Shown: positions 57,269 to 64,000 of the stretch, piece after piece
How the letters are laid out: each line of letters starts with the position of its first letter
How positions within the stretch are numbered: position 1 is the first letter of the stretch
Assembly: GCF_003626975.1 (NCBI RefSeq)
Contig: NZ_CP032616.1
Coordinates: 4,688,001-4,752,000 of the forward strand
From: Pseudomonas sp. DY-1
Lineage (GTDB): Bacteria; Pseudomonadota; Gammaproteobacteria; Pseudomonadales; Pseudomonadaceae
Direction of reading: 5' to 3'
DNA: 64,000 bases
Made by a program: the position numbers and the translations under genes
Notes under the pieces: model-generated
The model's database searches: none
Seen by the model: the letters and a program-made list of their open reading frames with translations, nothing else
What the model was told of the DNA's origin: nothing

Positions 57269-58549
57269 ATGCCGATGTTCCCCAACGCACAGGGCCGCGC
57301 GCTGGCTTTGCTCAATCGCGTAGCCCAGTCCCATTGGCCTGACCGCCTCAAGCTGCGCAAGACCCTGGAGAAGCTCCTCTACGGTGGTGCCCGTGTCGGC
57401 TTCAATCTCGCTGCCCGGCGATCCCGCCAGCAGTCGCACTCGGTCCGCGCGGGTGAGCTGTTCGATCTCTCCCTCTCCGACGAACAGCGGATGCTGGTGG
57501 AGATGCTGGAGGCCTTTGCCCAGGAAACCCTGCGTCCGGCGGCCCACGAAGCGGACGCCCGGGGTGCGGTGCCGGCCGGACTACTCAATCAGGCCCATGC
57601 GCTCGGGTTGGTGCATTACGGTGTCGGTGAGGGGCTGGGCGGTATGGCAGGCGAGGGCGCCATCCTTACCAATGCATTGATGGCTGAGGCGCTGTCCAAG
57701 GGCGACTTGAGCCTGGCGGCCGCTCTGCTGGTACCGCTGTCAGCCGCCAATTGCATCCGTCGCTGGGCTTCACCTGAGCAGCAGGCGGCCTGGTTACCGG
57801 CTTTCCTCGATGGGCGGTCTGTGCCGCGCATGGCCATCGCCGTAAACGAACCGACGGTCCTGTTCGACCCCCACAAGCTGTCCACCCGCGCCCAGCGCAA
57901 GAGAGATCATTACCTGCTGAACGGTGAGAAATGCCTGGTGCTCGACGGGCTGGACGCCAGTCGCATCATCGTCGCCGCCAACACCGACAACGGGACCGCA
58001 CTGTTCCTGATTGATGCCGGCAGCAAGGGGCTGGAGTTGCGGCCGGAACCTGCAATGGGTCTGAGGAGCTGCGGCACTGCCCGCGTTCGCTTGAAGGGCG
58101 TGCAAGTCCCGCTTGAGCGTCGTCTGGCTGCCGTCGACTTCGACTACCAGGCGTTTCTCGACCTTGGCCACTTGGCCTGGTGTGCCCTTGCCCTGGGAAC
58201 TGCCCAGGCTGTGCTGGACTACGTGATCGGCTATTGCAACGAACGGATGGCCTTCGGTGAACCCATTAGCCATCGCCAGGGCGTGGCGTTCATGGTCGCG
58301 GACATTGCCGTCGAACTGGACGCCATGCGCCTGATGGTCTGGCGCGCTTGCGCCCGTGCCGATCGGGTAGAAGCATTCCAGCGCGAATCCTACCTGGCGC
58401 GCCTGCTATGCGCCGAAAAGGCCATGAAGATCGGCACCGATGCCGTGCAATTGCTCGGTGGCCATGGTTTCACCCAGGAACACCCGGCCGAGCGCTGGTA
58501 CCGCGACCTGCGCGCCATCGCCGTGATGAGCGGCGGCCTGCATTTGTGA
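57269..58549 (+). CDS. acyl-CoA dehydrogenase homologue without the usual catalytic Glu motif
   Basis: A 426-residue protein with the three-domain acyl-CoA dehydrogenase layout. An N-terminal extension of about 65 residues is followed by the helical domain (DEQRMLVEMLEAFAQET), the middle domain (AIAVNEPTVLFD, LNGEKCLVLDG) and the C-terminal helices (LGGHGFTQEHPAERWYRDLRAI). It ends at MSGGLHL, just where normal members have the YEGT catalytic glutamate segment. It is therefore probably inactive as a classical dehydrogenase or uses another base. It starts 10 bp upstream of a normal paralogue, so the two may form a heteromeric enzyme. Confidence 0.88.
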   Translation: MPMFPNAQGRALALLNRVAQSHWPDRLKLRKTLEKLLYGGARVGFNLAARRSRQQSHSVRAGELFDLSLSDEQRMLVEMLEAFAQETLRPAAHEADARGAVPAGLLNQAHALGLVHYGVGEGLGGMAGEGAILTNALMAEALSKGDLSLAAALLVPLSAANCIRRWASPEQQAAWLPAFLDGRSVPRMAIAVNEPTVLFDPHKLSTRAQRKRDHYLLNGEKCLVLDGLDASRIIVAANTDNGTALFLIDAGSKGLELRPEPAMGLRSCGTARVRLKGVQVPLERRLAAVDFDYQAFLDLGHLAWCALALGTAQAVLDYVIGYCNERMAFGEPISHRQGVAFMVADIAVELDAMRLMVWRACARADRVEAFQRESYLARLLCAEKAMKIGTDAVQLLGGHGFTQEHPAERWYRDLRAIAVMSGGLHL

Positions 58550-58559
58550 GGAAGGCAGC

Positions 58560-59765
58560 ATGAACCTGGAAATCCCGAAGAAATTCCGTGGCCTGAGCCT
58601 TCAGGCCCATCAGGTAGCGGCACAGTACTTTCGCCCGTTGTCACGCAAGTACGACAAGGCTGAGCATGCCTATCCTCGCGAGCTGGATCTGCTGGCGGCA
58701 ATGCTCGATGGCATGAACGCCGGTTCGCCGGAAGCCATCGGGGCAGGCTCTGCCAGCAAACGTGGCGCAGGAACGCAGGAGGGGGTGCGCAATAGTGGCA
58801 ACTTCTCCGCGCTTCTGGGGGTGATGGAGCTGTGCTGGGGCGATGTCGGCCTGCTTCTGGCCATGCCGCGCCAAGGGCTGGGAAACGCCGCCATCGCTGC
58901 GGTCGCCAATGAGGAACAGCTTAAGCGCTTCCGGGGAGCCTGGGCGGCCATGGCCATTACCGAGCCTGGTTGCGGCTCGGACTCGGCCGCCATTCGCACC
59001 ACCGCGGTAAAGGACGGCGACCACTACGTGCTGAACGGCGAGAAAATCTTCGTCACCTCCGGCGGGCGCGCCGATGCGGTGGTGGTATGGGCCACGCTGG
59101 ACCGCAACCTGGGACGTGCGGCGATCAAGTCCTTCGTGGTGGAGAAGGGCACGCCCGGTATGAAGGTGACGCGCCTGGAGAAAAAGCTCGGCATCAAGGC
59201 TTCCGACACTGCCTCCATCAGCTTCGACGACTGCCGTGTTCCCGCGGCCAATCTCCTCGGCAATGCCGAGATTGATGTCCAGAAAGGCTTCGCTGGGGTG
59301 ATGGCGACCTTCGATAACACACGTCCGCTGGTGGCTGGAATGGCAGTGGGCGTTGCCAAGGCCGCGCTCGATCGAACCCGTGAGTTGCTGGCCAAGGCCG
59401 GTTGCCGGTTCGACTATACAAAACCGCTACTCGCCGCCAGCCATGCAGAAGCCACGCTCTATCGCCTGGAGGCCGAGTGGGAGGCGGCGCGGTTGCTGGC
59501 CCTGAAAGCTGCCTGGATGGCGGACAACCGGCTGCCGAACTCCAAGGAGGCCTCCATCGCCAAGGCCAAGGCCGGGCGAGTGGCCAATGAGGTCACGCTC
59601 AAGTGCGTGGAGCTGGTCGGAGCCCTGGGGTATGGCGAGGACGAGTTGCTGGAGAAATGGGCGAGGGATTCGAAGATCCTCGATATCTTCGAAGGCACCC
59701 AGCAGATCCAGTTGCTGATCGTCGCCCGACGGCTATTGGGCAAAACCTCCAGCGAACTGAAGTGA
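58560..59765 (+). CDS. acyl-CoA dehydrogenase
   Basis: A 401-residue flavoenzyme. AITEPGCGSDSAAIRTTA and LNGEKIFVTSGGRADA belong to the FAD-binding middle domain, and the catalytic Glu is in IFEGTQQIQ near the C-terminus. It is complete, unlike its upstream neighbour. The two genes are 10 bp apart and are probably co-transcribed. The substrate is not evident. AAGGCAGC precedes the ATG. Confidence 0.93.
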   Translation: MNLEIPKKFRGLSLQAHQVAAQYFRPLSRKYDKAEHAYPRELDLLAAMLDGMNAGSPEAIGAGSASKRGAGTQEGVRNSGNFSALLGVMELCWGDVGLLLAMPRQGLGNAAIAAVANEEQLKRFRGAWAAMAITEPGCGSDSAAIRTTAVKDGDHYVLNGEKIFVTSGGRADAVVVWATLDRNLGRAAIKSFVVEKGTPGMKVTRLEKKLGIKASDTASISFDDCRVPAANLLGNAEIDVQKGFAGVMATFDNTRPLVAGMAVGVAKAALDRTRELLAKAGCRFDYTKPLLAASHAEATLYRLEAEWEAARLLALKAAWMADNRLPNSKEASIAKAKAGRVANEVTLKCVELVGALGYGEDELLEKWARDSKILDIFEGTQQIQLLIVARRLLGKTSSELK

Positions 59766-59794
59766 TGGCGCGAAGCGGGCGAGCCTAGTGTGGA

Positions 59795-59815
59795 CGGGGT
59801 GCCTAGAGCGCCCCG
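59795..59815. terminator. possible terminator between convergent genes
   Basis: CGGGGTGC (59795-59802) pairs with GCGCCCCG (59808-59815) with one G-T pair around a 5-base loop, between the acyl-CoA dehydrogenase gene and the convergent Nudix-like gene. No T run is present. Confidence 0.35.
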
Positions 59816-59819
59816 GTGG

Positions 59820-60725
59820 TCAGCAGGCGATCTTCTTTCCCAGCGGTCGGGCCGTCCCGACCCGCGCCAGCCAGTCGCGCCAGCGCACGCGCTCCTCGTG
59901 CACCAGCCAGCCATCCTGTTCGGCAAAGCTCTCCGACAACCAGATGCCACGGGTACTGGCGGCTTTGAACTCACCGTTGCGTAGAGTCAGCAAGTCACCG
60001 GTCGGCAGACCCTGGTGCAGCGGTAGCAAGTAGATGTCGGGCCGGCGCCGCTCGAGGCTCGCCACCAGTTGACTACCTTGCAGCACTTCGTCCACATGGA
60101 AGAGGCTGATCTGGTGGCTGTCCCGTGGCAGGTCCAGGCGCAGGTCGTAGACCAGCTGCAGCGAGGCCGTTGGCAGGTGCACGTAGGCTTCGGGCCGCTC
60201 CAGCAGGATCAGCTTGCCGTTGCGTACCGGACGGGCGGCGCCGGAAAGTGGGCTGAGGCGGAAGTGATTGGCATCGCGGTAGCGCAGCTCACGCTGGTAG
60301 GGCGTTGGCAGCCAGGTATCGGCGAAACGTCCCCCCAGCCATCCCTCCGGGGTTTCGATCAGGCATTCCTCGGCCACTTCCTGGATGGCGGTGAGGAGCG
60401 GCAGGTTCAGCTCATGGGCCGGTACATACCCGGAAATCAGCTTCAGCACGGTGTCGCCGCGATCCTGCCGGCGCTGACGCACCAGCAGCCAGTAATCGCG
60501 GCCCTGCAGGTTCAGGGTGAGCCGCACCGAAACGCCAAGGTTCGCCAGCTCCACCGCGAAGCGCTGGTTGTCATTCACCTTCACCGGACGACGACGCTCG
60601 AGCATCTGGGTGAAGTTCAATGGCCGGCCAAGACTCTGATAGCTGAGGGCATCAGCGCTGGCTTCGACATGCAGCGGTAGGGTCTTGAACGCGCTGGGGT
60701 CCTTGCGTGCGAGGATTCGCGGCAT
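59820..60725 (-). CDS. conserved protein with a degenerate Nudix-like box
   Basis: A 301-residue cytoplasmic protein I cannot assign to a characterised enzyme. Residues around GYVPAHELNLPLLTAIQEVA and the following EECLIE resemble a Nudix box: G, then E six residues on, then QEVAEEC in place of REUxEExG. It has two extra residues and Gln for Arg. The metal-binding glutamates are present, so nucleotide-type hydrolysis is possible but unproven. It has no signal peptide or membrane segment. It lies upstream of the AKR and oxidoreductase genes' 3' end on the same strand, probably as a separate unit. Confidence 0.7.
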   Translation of the reverse strand: MPRILARKDPSAFKTLPLHVEASADALSYQSLGRPLNFTQMLERRRPVKVNDNQRFAVELANLGVSVRLTLNLQGRDYWLLVRQRRQDRGDTVLKLISGYVPAHELNLPLLTAIQEVAEECLIETPEGWLGGRFADTWLPTPYQRELRYRDANHFRLSPLSGAARPVRNGKLILLERPEAYVHLPTASLQLVYDLRLDLPRDSHQISLFHVDEVLQGSQLVASLERRRPDIYLLPLHQGLPTGDLLTLRNGEFKAASTRGIWLSESFAEQDGWLVHEERVRWRDWLARVGTARPLGKKIAC

Positions 60726-60772
60726 GTCGGCTCCTTCTGGCAGGGGTCGGCTAGTGGCTTGGCAGGGCTCGT

Positions 60773-61585
60773 TTAGTGGCGATGGGCTCCGATAACGGCA
60801 GCGGCCGTCGCGACATTATGGGACAGATGCAGCGGATTGATGGTCCCGATTATCGCGCCGGTCACCCCGGAATGACCGAAGATCAGTTCGAAGCTGGCAC
60901 GTACTGGGTCCACCCCGGCGTCGAGGCAGGCATGGCCGCTGGCGAGGCCCTTCTTGATCAGGATGCCCTTGTTCTGTTGCAGGGCGAAGTCCAGTACCGG
61001 CTTCTCGCCCTGCTCGTTCAGGTTGTAGGTGACCATGGCGCAATCGCCTCGCTCCAGGGCGAGGAGCCCGCCGTCCACAGTCTTGCCGGACAGGCCGAAG
61101 GCGCGGATCTTGCCGGCCTGCTTGAGCTCGGCGAGGGTTTCGTACACACCGCTGTCGCGCAGGATGGCCACGTCATTGCCGTCCGAGTGCACCAGCACCA
61201 GATCGATGAAGTCAGTTTCCAGGCGCTTCAGGCTGCGCTCGACGGAAAAACGCGTGTGTTCGGGGCTGAAGTCGAAACGGGAAACGCCAGCCTCGAACTC
61301 TTCACCTACCTTGCTGACGATCACCCAATCCTGACGCTGCCCGCGCAGCAGTGGGCCGAGGCGTTCCTCGCTGCGGCCGTAGGCCGGGGCAGTGTCGATC
61401 AGGTTGATGCCCAGGTCGCGGGCCAGCGCCAGAAGCTGGCGAGCTTCGGCATCGTCGGGGATGGTGAAGCCGTTGGGGTACTTCACGCCCTGGTCGCGGC
61501 CCAGCTTCACGGTGCCCAGCCCCAGGGGGGAAACCATCAGGCCGGTGCTGCCCAGGGGACGATGGAGGTTGTGCAGGCTGCTCAT
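60773..61585 (-). CDS. aldo/keto reductase
   Basis: A 270-residue NADPH-dependent reductase of the AKR superfamily. The catalytic tetrad is visible as Asp and Tyr in DTAPAYGRSEERLG, Lys in VIVSKVGEE and His in LVLVHSDGND. The start at 61585 overlaps the stop of the upstream oxidoreductase gene (ATGA), so the pair is translationally coupled; the longer open frame upstream lies antisense-free but within that gene and is rejected. The substrate is unknown. Confidence 0.92.
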   Translation of the reverse strand: MSSLHNLHRPLGSTGLMVSPLGLGTVKLGRDQGVKYPNGFTIPDDAEARQLLALARDLGINLIDTAPAYGRSEERLGPLLRGQRQDWVIVSKVGEEFEAGVSRFDFSPEHTRFSVERSLKRLETDFIDLVLVHSDGNDVAILRDSGVYETLAELKQAGKIRAFGLSGKTVDGGLLALERGDCAMVTYNLNEQGEKPVLDFALQQNKGILIKKGLASGHACLDAGVDPVRASFELIFGHSGVTGAIIGTINPLHLSHNVATAAAVIGAHRH

Positions 61586-62757
61586 CCCAGCAATTCCTCC
61601 CAAACGGGTTGCGCCACAGGTGGGCGGGGCAGGGCCGGCAGCGCTGGATTGGCGGCCGGGCGCAGGCCGTCGCGCTCGAAGGCGGCCAGTACGCGGTCGG
61701 CGAAGTCGGGCGCCAGGGCCAGTTTGGTCGGCCAGCCCACCAGCAGGTGGCCCTGTTCGCTGAGGAACGCGTTGTCCGGACGTACCAGGCCGCTCTGGGC
61801 CGGCTCGGCGCGATCCACCCGCAGAGTTGCCCACTGGGCGGCGGACAGGTCGATCCAGGGCAGCAGCTGGCGCAGTTCCTGTTCGGCGGCGGCAATCTGT
61901 TCGGCTTCGTTGCGGGCAACACCTTCGGCCTCGGCGAGGTCGCCGCCGAGGTACCAGACCCATTGGCCGTCGGCGGCCGGGTGGCTGGTGACGGTGATGC
62001 GCGGCTTCGGTCCGCCACCCAGGCAATGGGCATAGAGCGGCTTCAGGCTGGGGGCCTTGACCATCACCATGTGCAGCGGTCGGCGCTGCATGGCCGGCTG
62101 GCTCTGGCCCAGGGTTTCGAGCAGCGCCTGATTGCCGGCGCCGGCGCTGAGCACGATGCGTTGCGCGCGGACTTCACGGCCATCGAGGCGCAGGCCGGTG
62201 AGTTGGCCGTCTTCGAGCAGGGGCTCGACCTCACGGGCGGCCAGGAGGCCATCGCCGGCCAGTTCCGCGAGGCGATTGATCAGGCTCGGCACGTCCAGCA
62301 CCAGTTCGGCCAGGCGATAGACTTTGCCCTTGAATTTGGGGTGCTGCAACGCAGGAGGGAGTTCGCTGCCCTTCACCTGATCGACCCGGCCGCGTACCGC
62401 CTTGCTGGCGAAGAAGCTGGTCAGGTTGCCTGCCAGGGTGCCGGGGGACCAGAGGTAGTGGGCATCGGAGAGCAGACGCACGCTGCGCAGATCCAGTTCG
62501 CCGTTACCGGCCAGGGCCTCGCGCCAGCGGCGGGGCATGTCGGCGATGGCTTCGGAGGCACCGGTCAGAGCACCGTGCAGGGCGTACTTGGCGCCACCGT
62601 GGATGATTCCCTGGGACTTGACGCTCTGTTCGCCGCCAAGGCTGGCCTTTTCTACCAGTAGCGTGGCGAAGCCCTGCTGGCGCAGACGGGCGTTGAGCCA
62701 GAGGCCGGCGATGCCGCCGCCGAGGATGAGCACATCAGTGGAAAGGGATTCGGCCAT
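61582..62757 (-). CDS. FAD-dependent oxidoreductase (DAO family)
   Basis: A 391-residue flavoprotein. The Rossmann loop GGGIAGLWLNARL at the N-terminus binds FAD, and SLGGEQSVKSQGIIHGGAKYA resembles the substrate and flavin region of glycerol-3-phosphate dehydrogenase or amino acid oxidase relatives. The C-terminal GWPTKLALAPDFADRVLAA closes the FAD domain. It is soluble as far as I can see. It is the first gene of a coupled pair with the aldo/keto reductase, so the two may act on successive redox steps of one compound. Confidence 0.9.
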   Translation of the reverse strand: MAESLSTDVLILGGGIAGLWLNARLRQQGFATLLVEKASLGGEQSVKSQGIIHGGAKYALHGALTGASEAIADMPRRWREALAGNGELDLRSVRLLSDAHYLWSPGTLAGNLTSFFASKAVRGRVDQVKGSELPPALQHPKFKGKVYRLAELVLDVPSLINRLAELAGDGLLAAREVEPLLEDGQLTGLRLDGREVRAQRIVLSAGAGNQALLETLGQSQPAMQRRPLHMVMVKAPSLKPLYAHCLGGGPKPRITVTSHPAADGQWVWYLGGDLAEAEGVARNEAEQIAAAEQELRQLLPWIDLSAAQWATLRVDRAEPAQSGLVRPDNAFLSEQGHLLVGWPTKLALAPDFADRVLAAFERDGLRPAANPALPALPRPPVAQPVWEELLG

Positions 62758-62773
62758 GGGTCGCAGGCGCCTC

Positions 62774-62807
62774 GAAAAAAACAGGGGCGCAGTATAGCGC
62801 CCCTGTT
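62774..62807 (-). terminator. terminator of the SMR transporter gene
   Basis: AACAGGGGCGC and GCGCCCCTGTT (62780-62790 and 62797-62807) form a perfect 11-bp stem, followed on the minus strand by a run of T residues. Confidence 0.88.
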
Positions 62808-62831
62808 CGTGAAGCTGCGGGAAGAGGCGAT

Positions 62832-63164
62832 TCAGTGCCCCGTGCTGTTGGAGAACAGCTGGATCACCACCACGCCGGATACGATCAGGCCCATGCCCAG
62901 CACGGCTGGGGTGTCCAGTTTCTGCTGATAGAGCACCAGCGCGGCGACGCTCACCAGCACGATGCCGAGACCGGCCCAGATGGCGTAGGCGATGCCCACG
63001 GGAATACTGCGCACCACCAGGGTCAGCATCCAGAAGGCGATGGCATAGCCGCCGATCACCAGGATCAGGGGCAGTGGTTTGTTGAAGCCATCGATGGCCT
63101 TCATAGAGGTAGTGGCGATCACTTCGGCGGCAATGGCGATAGCGAGATAGATGTAGCCGGTCAT
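62832..63164 (-). CDS. small multidrug resistance (SMR/EmrE-type) transporter
   Basis: A 110-residue protein with four hydrophobic helices. The essential glutamate of the family is E14 in AIAAEVIATTSMKA, and the GIAYAIWAGLGIV signature of helix 3 is intact. SMR proteins act as dual-topology dimers that exchange cationic drugs or guanidinium-type compounds for protons. AGGAGGT precedes the ATG at 63164. The divergent LysR gene 85 bp away is the likely regulator. Confidence 0.94.
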   Translation of the reverse strand: MTGYIYLAIAIAAEVIATTSMKAIDGFNKPLPLILVIGGYAIAFWMLTLVVRSIPVGIAYAIWAGLGIVLVSVAALVLYQQKLDTPAVLGMGLIVSGVVVIQLFSNSTGH

Positions 63165-63224
63165 GGTCGGACCTCCTGTGCGATGGGCGGATTCTAGACT
63201 TCCGGATGATGGGATAAAGTCATT

Positions 63225-63247
63225 ACCTATCTGGTTGGAAGATAGGT
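63225..63247. promoter_or_regulatory. LysR-type operator between SMR and LysR genes
   Basis: ACCTATCT (63225-63232) and AGATAGGT (63240-63247) form a perfect 8-bp inverted repeat with a 7-base centre, and contain the T-N11-A pattern typical of LysR regulators. It lies immediately before the LysR start, a position suited to autorepression and control of the divergent transporter. Confidence 0.65.
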
Positions 63248-63249
63248 TG

Positions 63250-64000
63250 ATGGTCATGCAATGGAATCTTGAGCAGATCCGCCTGTTCGTCGGGGTTGCC
63301 GAAGGCCAGTCCTTTTCTGCCGTAGCGCGAAAGCTGCGGCGCGCCCAGTCTGCCGTCAGTAGCGGTATCGCCGCGCTGGAGGATGATCTTGGTGTGCAGC
63401 TATTCGAACGCAGCAGCGGCCGCCAGCCACGTTTGACGGCGGCGGGCGTTGCCTTGCTGGAGGAGGCACGCGAAGTGCTGCGCCAATGCCAGCGACTGGA
63501 AGGCAAGGCGCAGGGGTTGGCCAAGGGTGAGGAAGCCCGCCTGCGATTGGCCCAGGACGAGGCGATGCCCTATCAACCTGTCCTGGCCAGCCTGGAGGCG
63601 CTGGGCACGGCGTTCCCTCTGCTGGAGGTGCAGCTGGCTGCCAGTGCGCAAGGCGAAGTGGCGCGAAAGCTGCTGGAGCGACGTGCCGACCTCGGCCTGC
63701 TGTTCCACCACGAGCAAATGCCCGATGCGCTGGAGCGCCAGCGGCTCGGCACCATCGAGATGGTCACGGTCTGCGGCGCCGGCCACCCCCTGGCCAACAG
63801 GAATTATGCCGAGCGCAGCGAACTGGCGCGGCACCGACAGATCCTCATGTCGCCGCAGGACAGCCACTATCCTGGCGGCGAGCAGATTGGCCCGCAGGTC
63901 TGGCGTGCTGACAGCTTCTACGTGATGGCTGAACTGTTGATGCGTGGGCTGGGCTGGGCCTGGTTGCCGCGCCATGTGGCCCAGTATCCGGCCTACCAGG
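63250..64000 (+). CDS. LysR-family transcriptional regulator (3' end outside window)
   Basis: The frame is open from the ATG at 63250 to the window end (250 residues visible, about 85 per cent of a typical LysR). Residues 4-62 form the winged HTH (NLEQIRLFVGVAEGQSFSAV, then ARKLRRAQSAVSSGIAALED). The effector-binding domain follows from about residue 90. The first in-frame start could also be the ATG at 63256. It is divergent from the SMR gene and has a LysR-type palindrome directly upstream. The inducer cannot be predicted. Confidence 0.93.
   Translation, partial: MVMQWNLEQIRLFVGVAEGQSFSAVARKLRRAQSAVSSGIAALEDDLGVQLFERSSGRQPRLTAAGVALLEEAREVLRQCQRLEGKAQGLAKGEEARLRLAQDEAMPYQPVLASLEALGTAFPLLEVQLAASAQGEVARKLLERRADLGLLFHHEQMPDALERQRLGTIEMVTVCGAGHPLANRNYAERSELARHRQILMSPQDSHYPGGEQIGPQVWRADSFYVMAELLMRGLGWAWLPRHVAQYPAYQ

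Noticed and set aside
57009..57290. Small minus-strand frame after hldE (93 codons)
   Set aside because: Mostly antisense to the hldE end, Arg/Pro/Ser-rich, without a ribosome site. The non-overlapping part is about 35 codons and unrecognised.

Overview
The window reads as chromosomal DNA of a Pseudomonas species: high GC, strong Shine-Dalgarno sites, and a gene order that, as I recall it, follows the P. aeruginosa PAO1 block PA5037 down to PA4989 (SPOR protein, gltBD, hemE ... aceEF, glnE, ilvE, the waa LPS-core cluster, msbA, hldE ... SMR pump, LysR). It is probably not P. aeruginosa itself. AceF has three lipoyl domains instead of two, an extra HD-GYP gene sits between rlmJ and msrA, the genes I expect between the core carbamoyltransferase and waaL (mig-14-like, dnpA, ssg) are absent, and REP-type hairpins of a style common in other pseudomonads are present. 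Species assignment is inference.

Layout. 1-8294: end of a SPOR-domain cell-envelope protein, then glutamate synthase (gltB, gltD) behind a clear sigma70-like promoter, then hemE; both units end in good hairpin terminators. 8295-11024: an intact ISL3-type insertion sequence with an exact 8-bp target duplication beside the hemE terminator, a frameshifted lipoprotein gene, and an orphan ParA-like ATPase. 11079-17876: universal stress protein, hotdog thioesterase, trxC, metY with a TSUP anion exporter (sulfur theme), an Asp/Glu racemase and the AMPylase SelO. 17930-28252: MscK-type channel, K+/H+ antiporter, an acyl-CoA dehydrogenase, rlmJ, an HD-GYP protein and msrA. 28322-36104: the c-di-GMP phosphodiesterase DipA, then aceE-aceF with two palindromes upstream that match the HexR consensus as I recall it. 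36209-40108: glnE and ilvE.

40202-57163 is the LPS core and export region. waaF, waaC, waaG, waaP, wapP, wapQ, a tandem double kinase, a carbamoyltransferase and three glycosyltransferases run on the plus strand with start/stop overlaps or gaps of at most a few bases, which indicates one translationally coupled operon. A convergent pair (kinase-like protein, O-antigen ligase waaL) faces it, followed by the lipid A-core flippase msbA and the heptose-precursor enzyme hldE. The cluster encodes six kinase-fold domains in five proteins; in two of them the catalytic aspartate is replaced. Together these genes make ADP-heptose, build and phosphorylate the inner core, probably carbamoylate it, extend the outer core, flip the molecule and add O antigen.

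57269-64000: two acyl-CoA dehydrogenase paralogues (one without the usual C-terminal catalytic glutamate motif), a degenerate Nudix-like protein, an aldo/keto reductase coupled to an FAD oxidoreductase, and an SMR transporter divergent from a LysR regulator that is cut by the window end.

The observations I rate highest are the kinase-rich LPS operon with its two predicted pseudokinases, the paired HexR-like operators at aceE, the hairpin that covers the trxC ribosome-binding site, the internal duplication in aceF, and the recent IS insertion next to a decaying lipoprotein gene. I saw no tRNA, rRNA, CRISPR or prophage.
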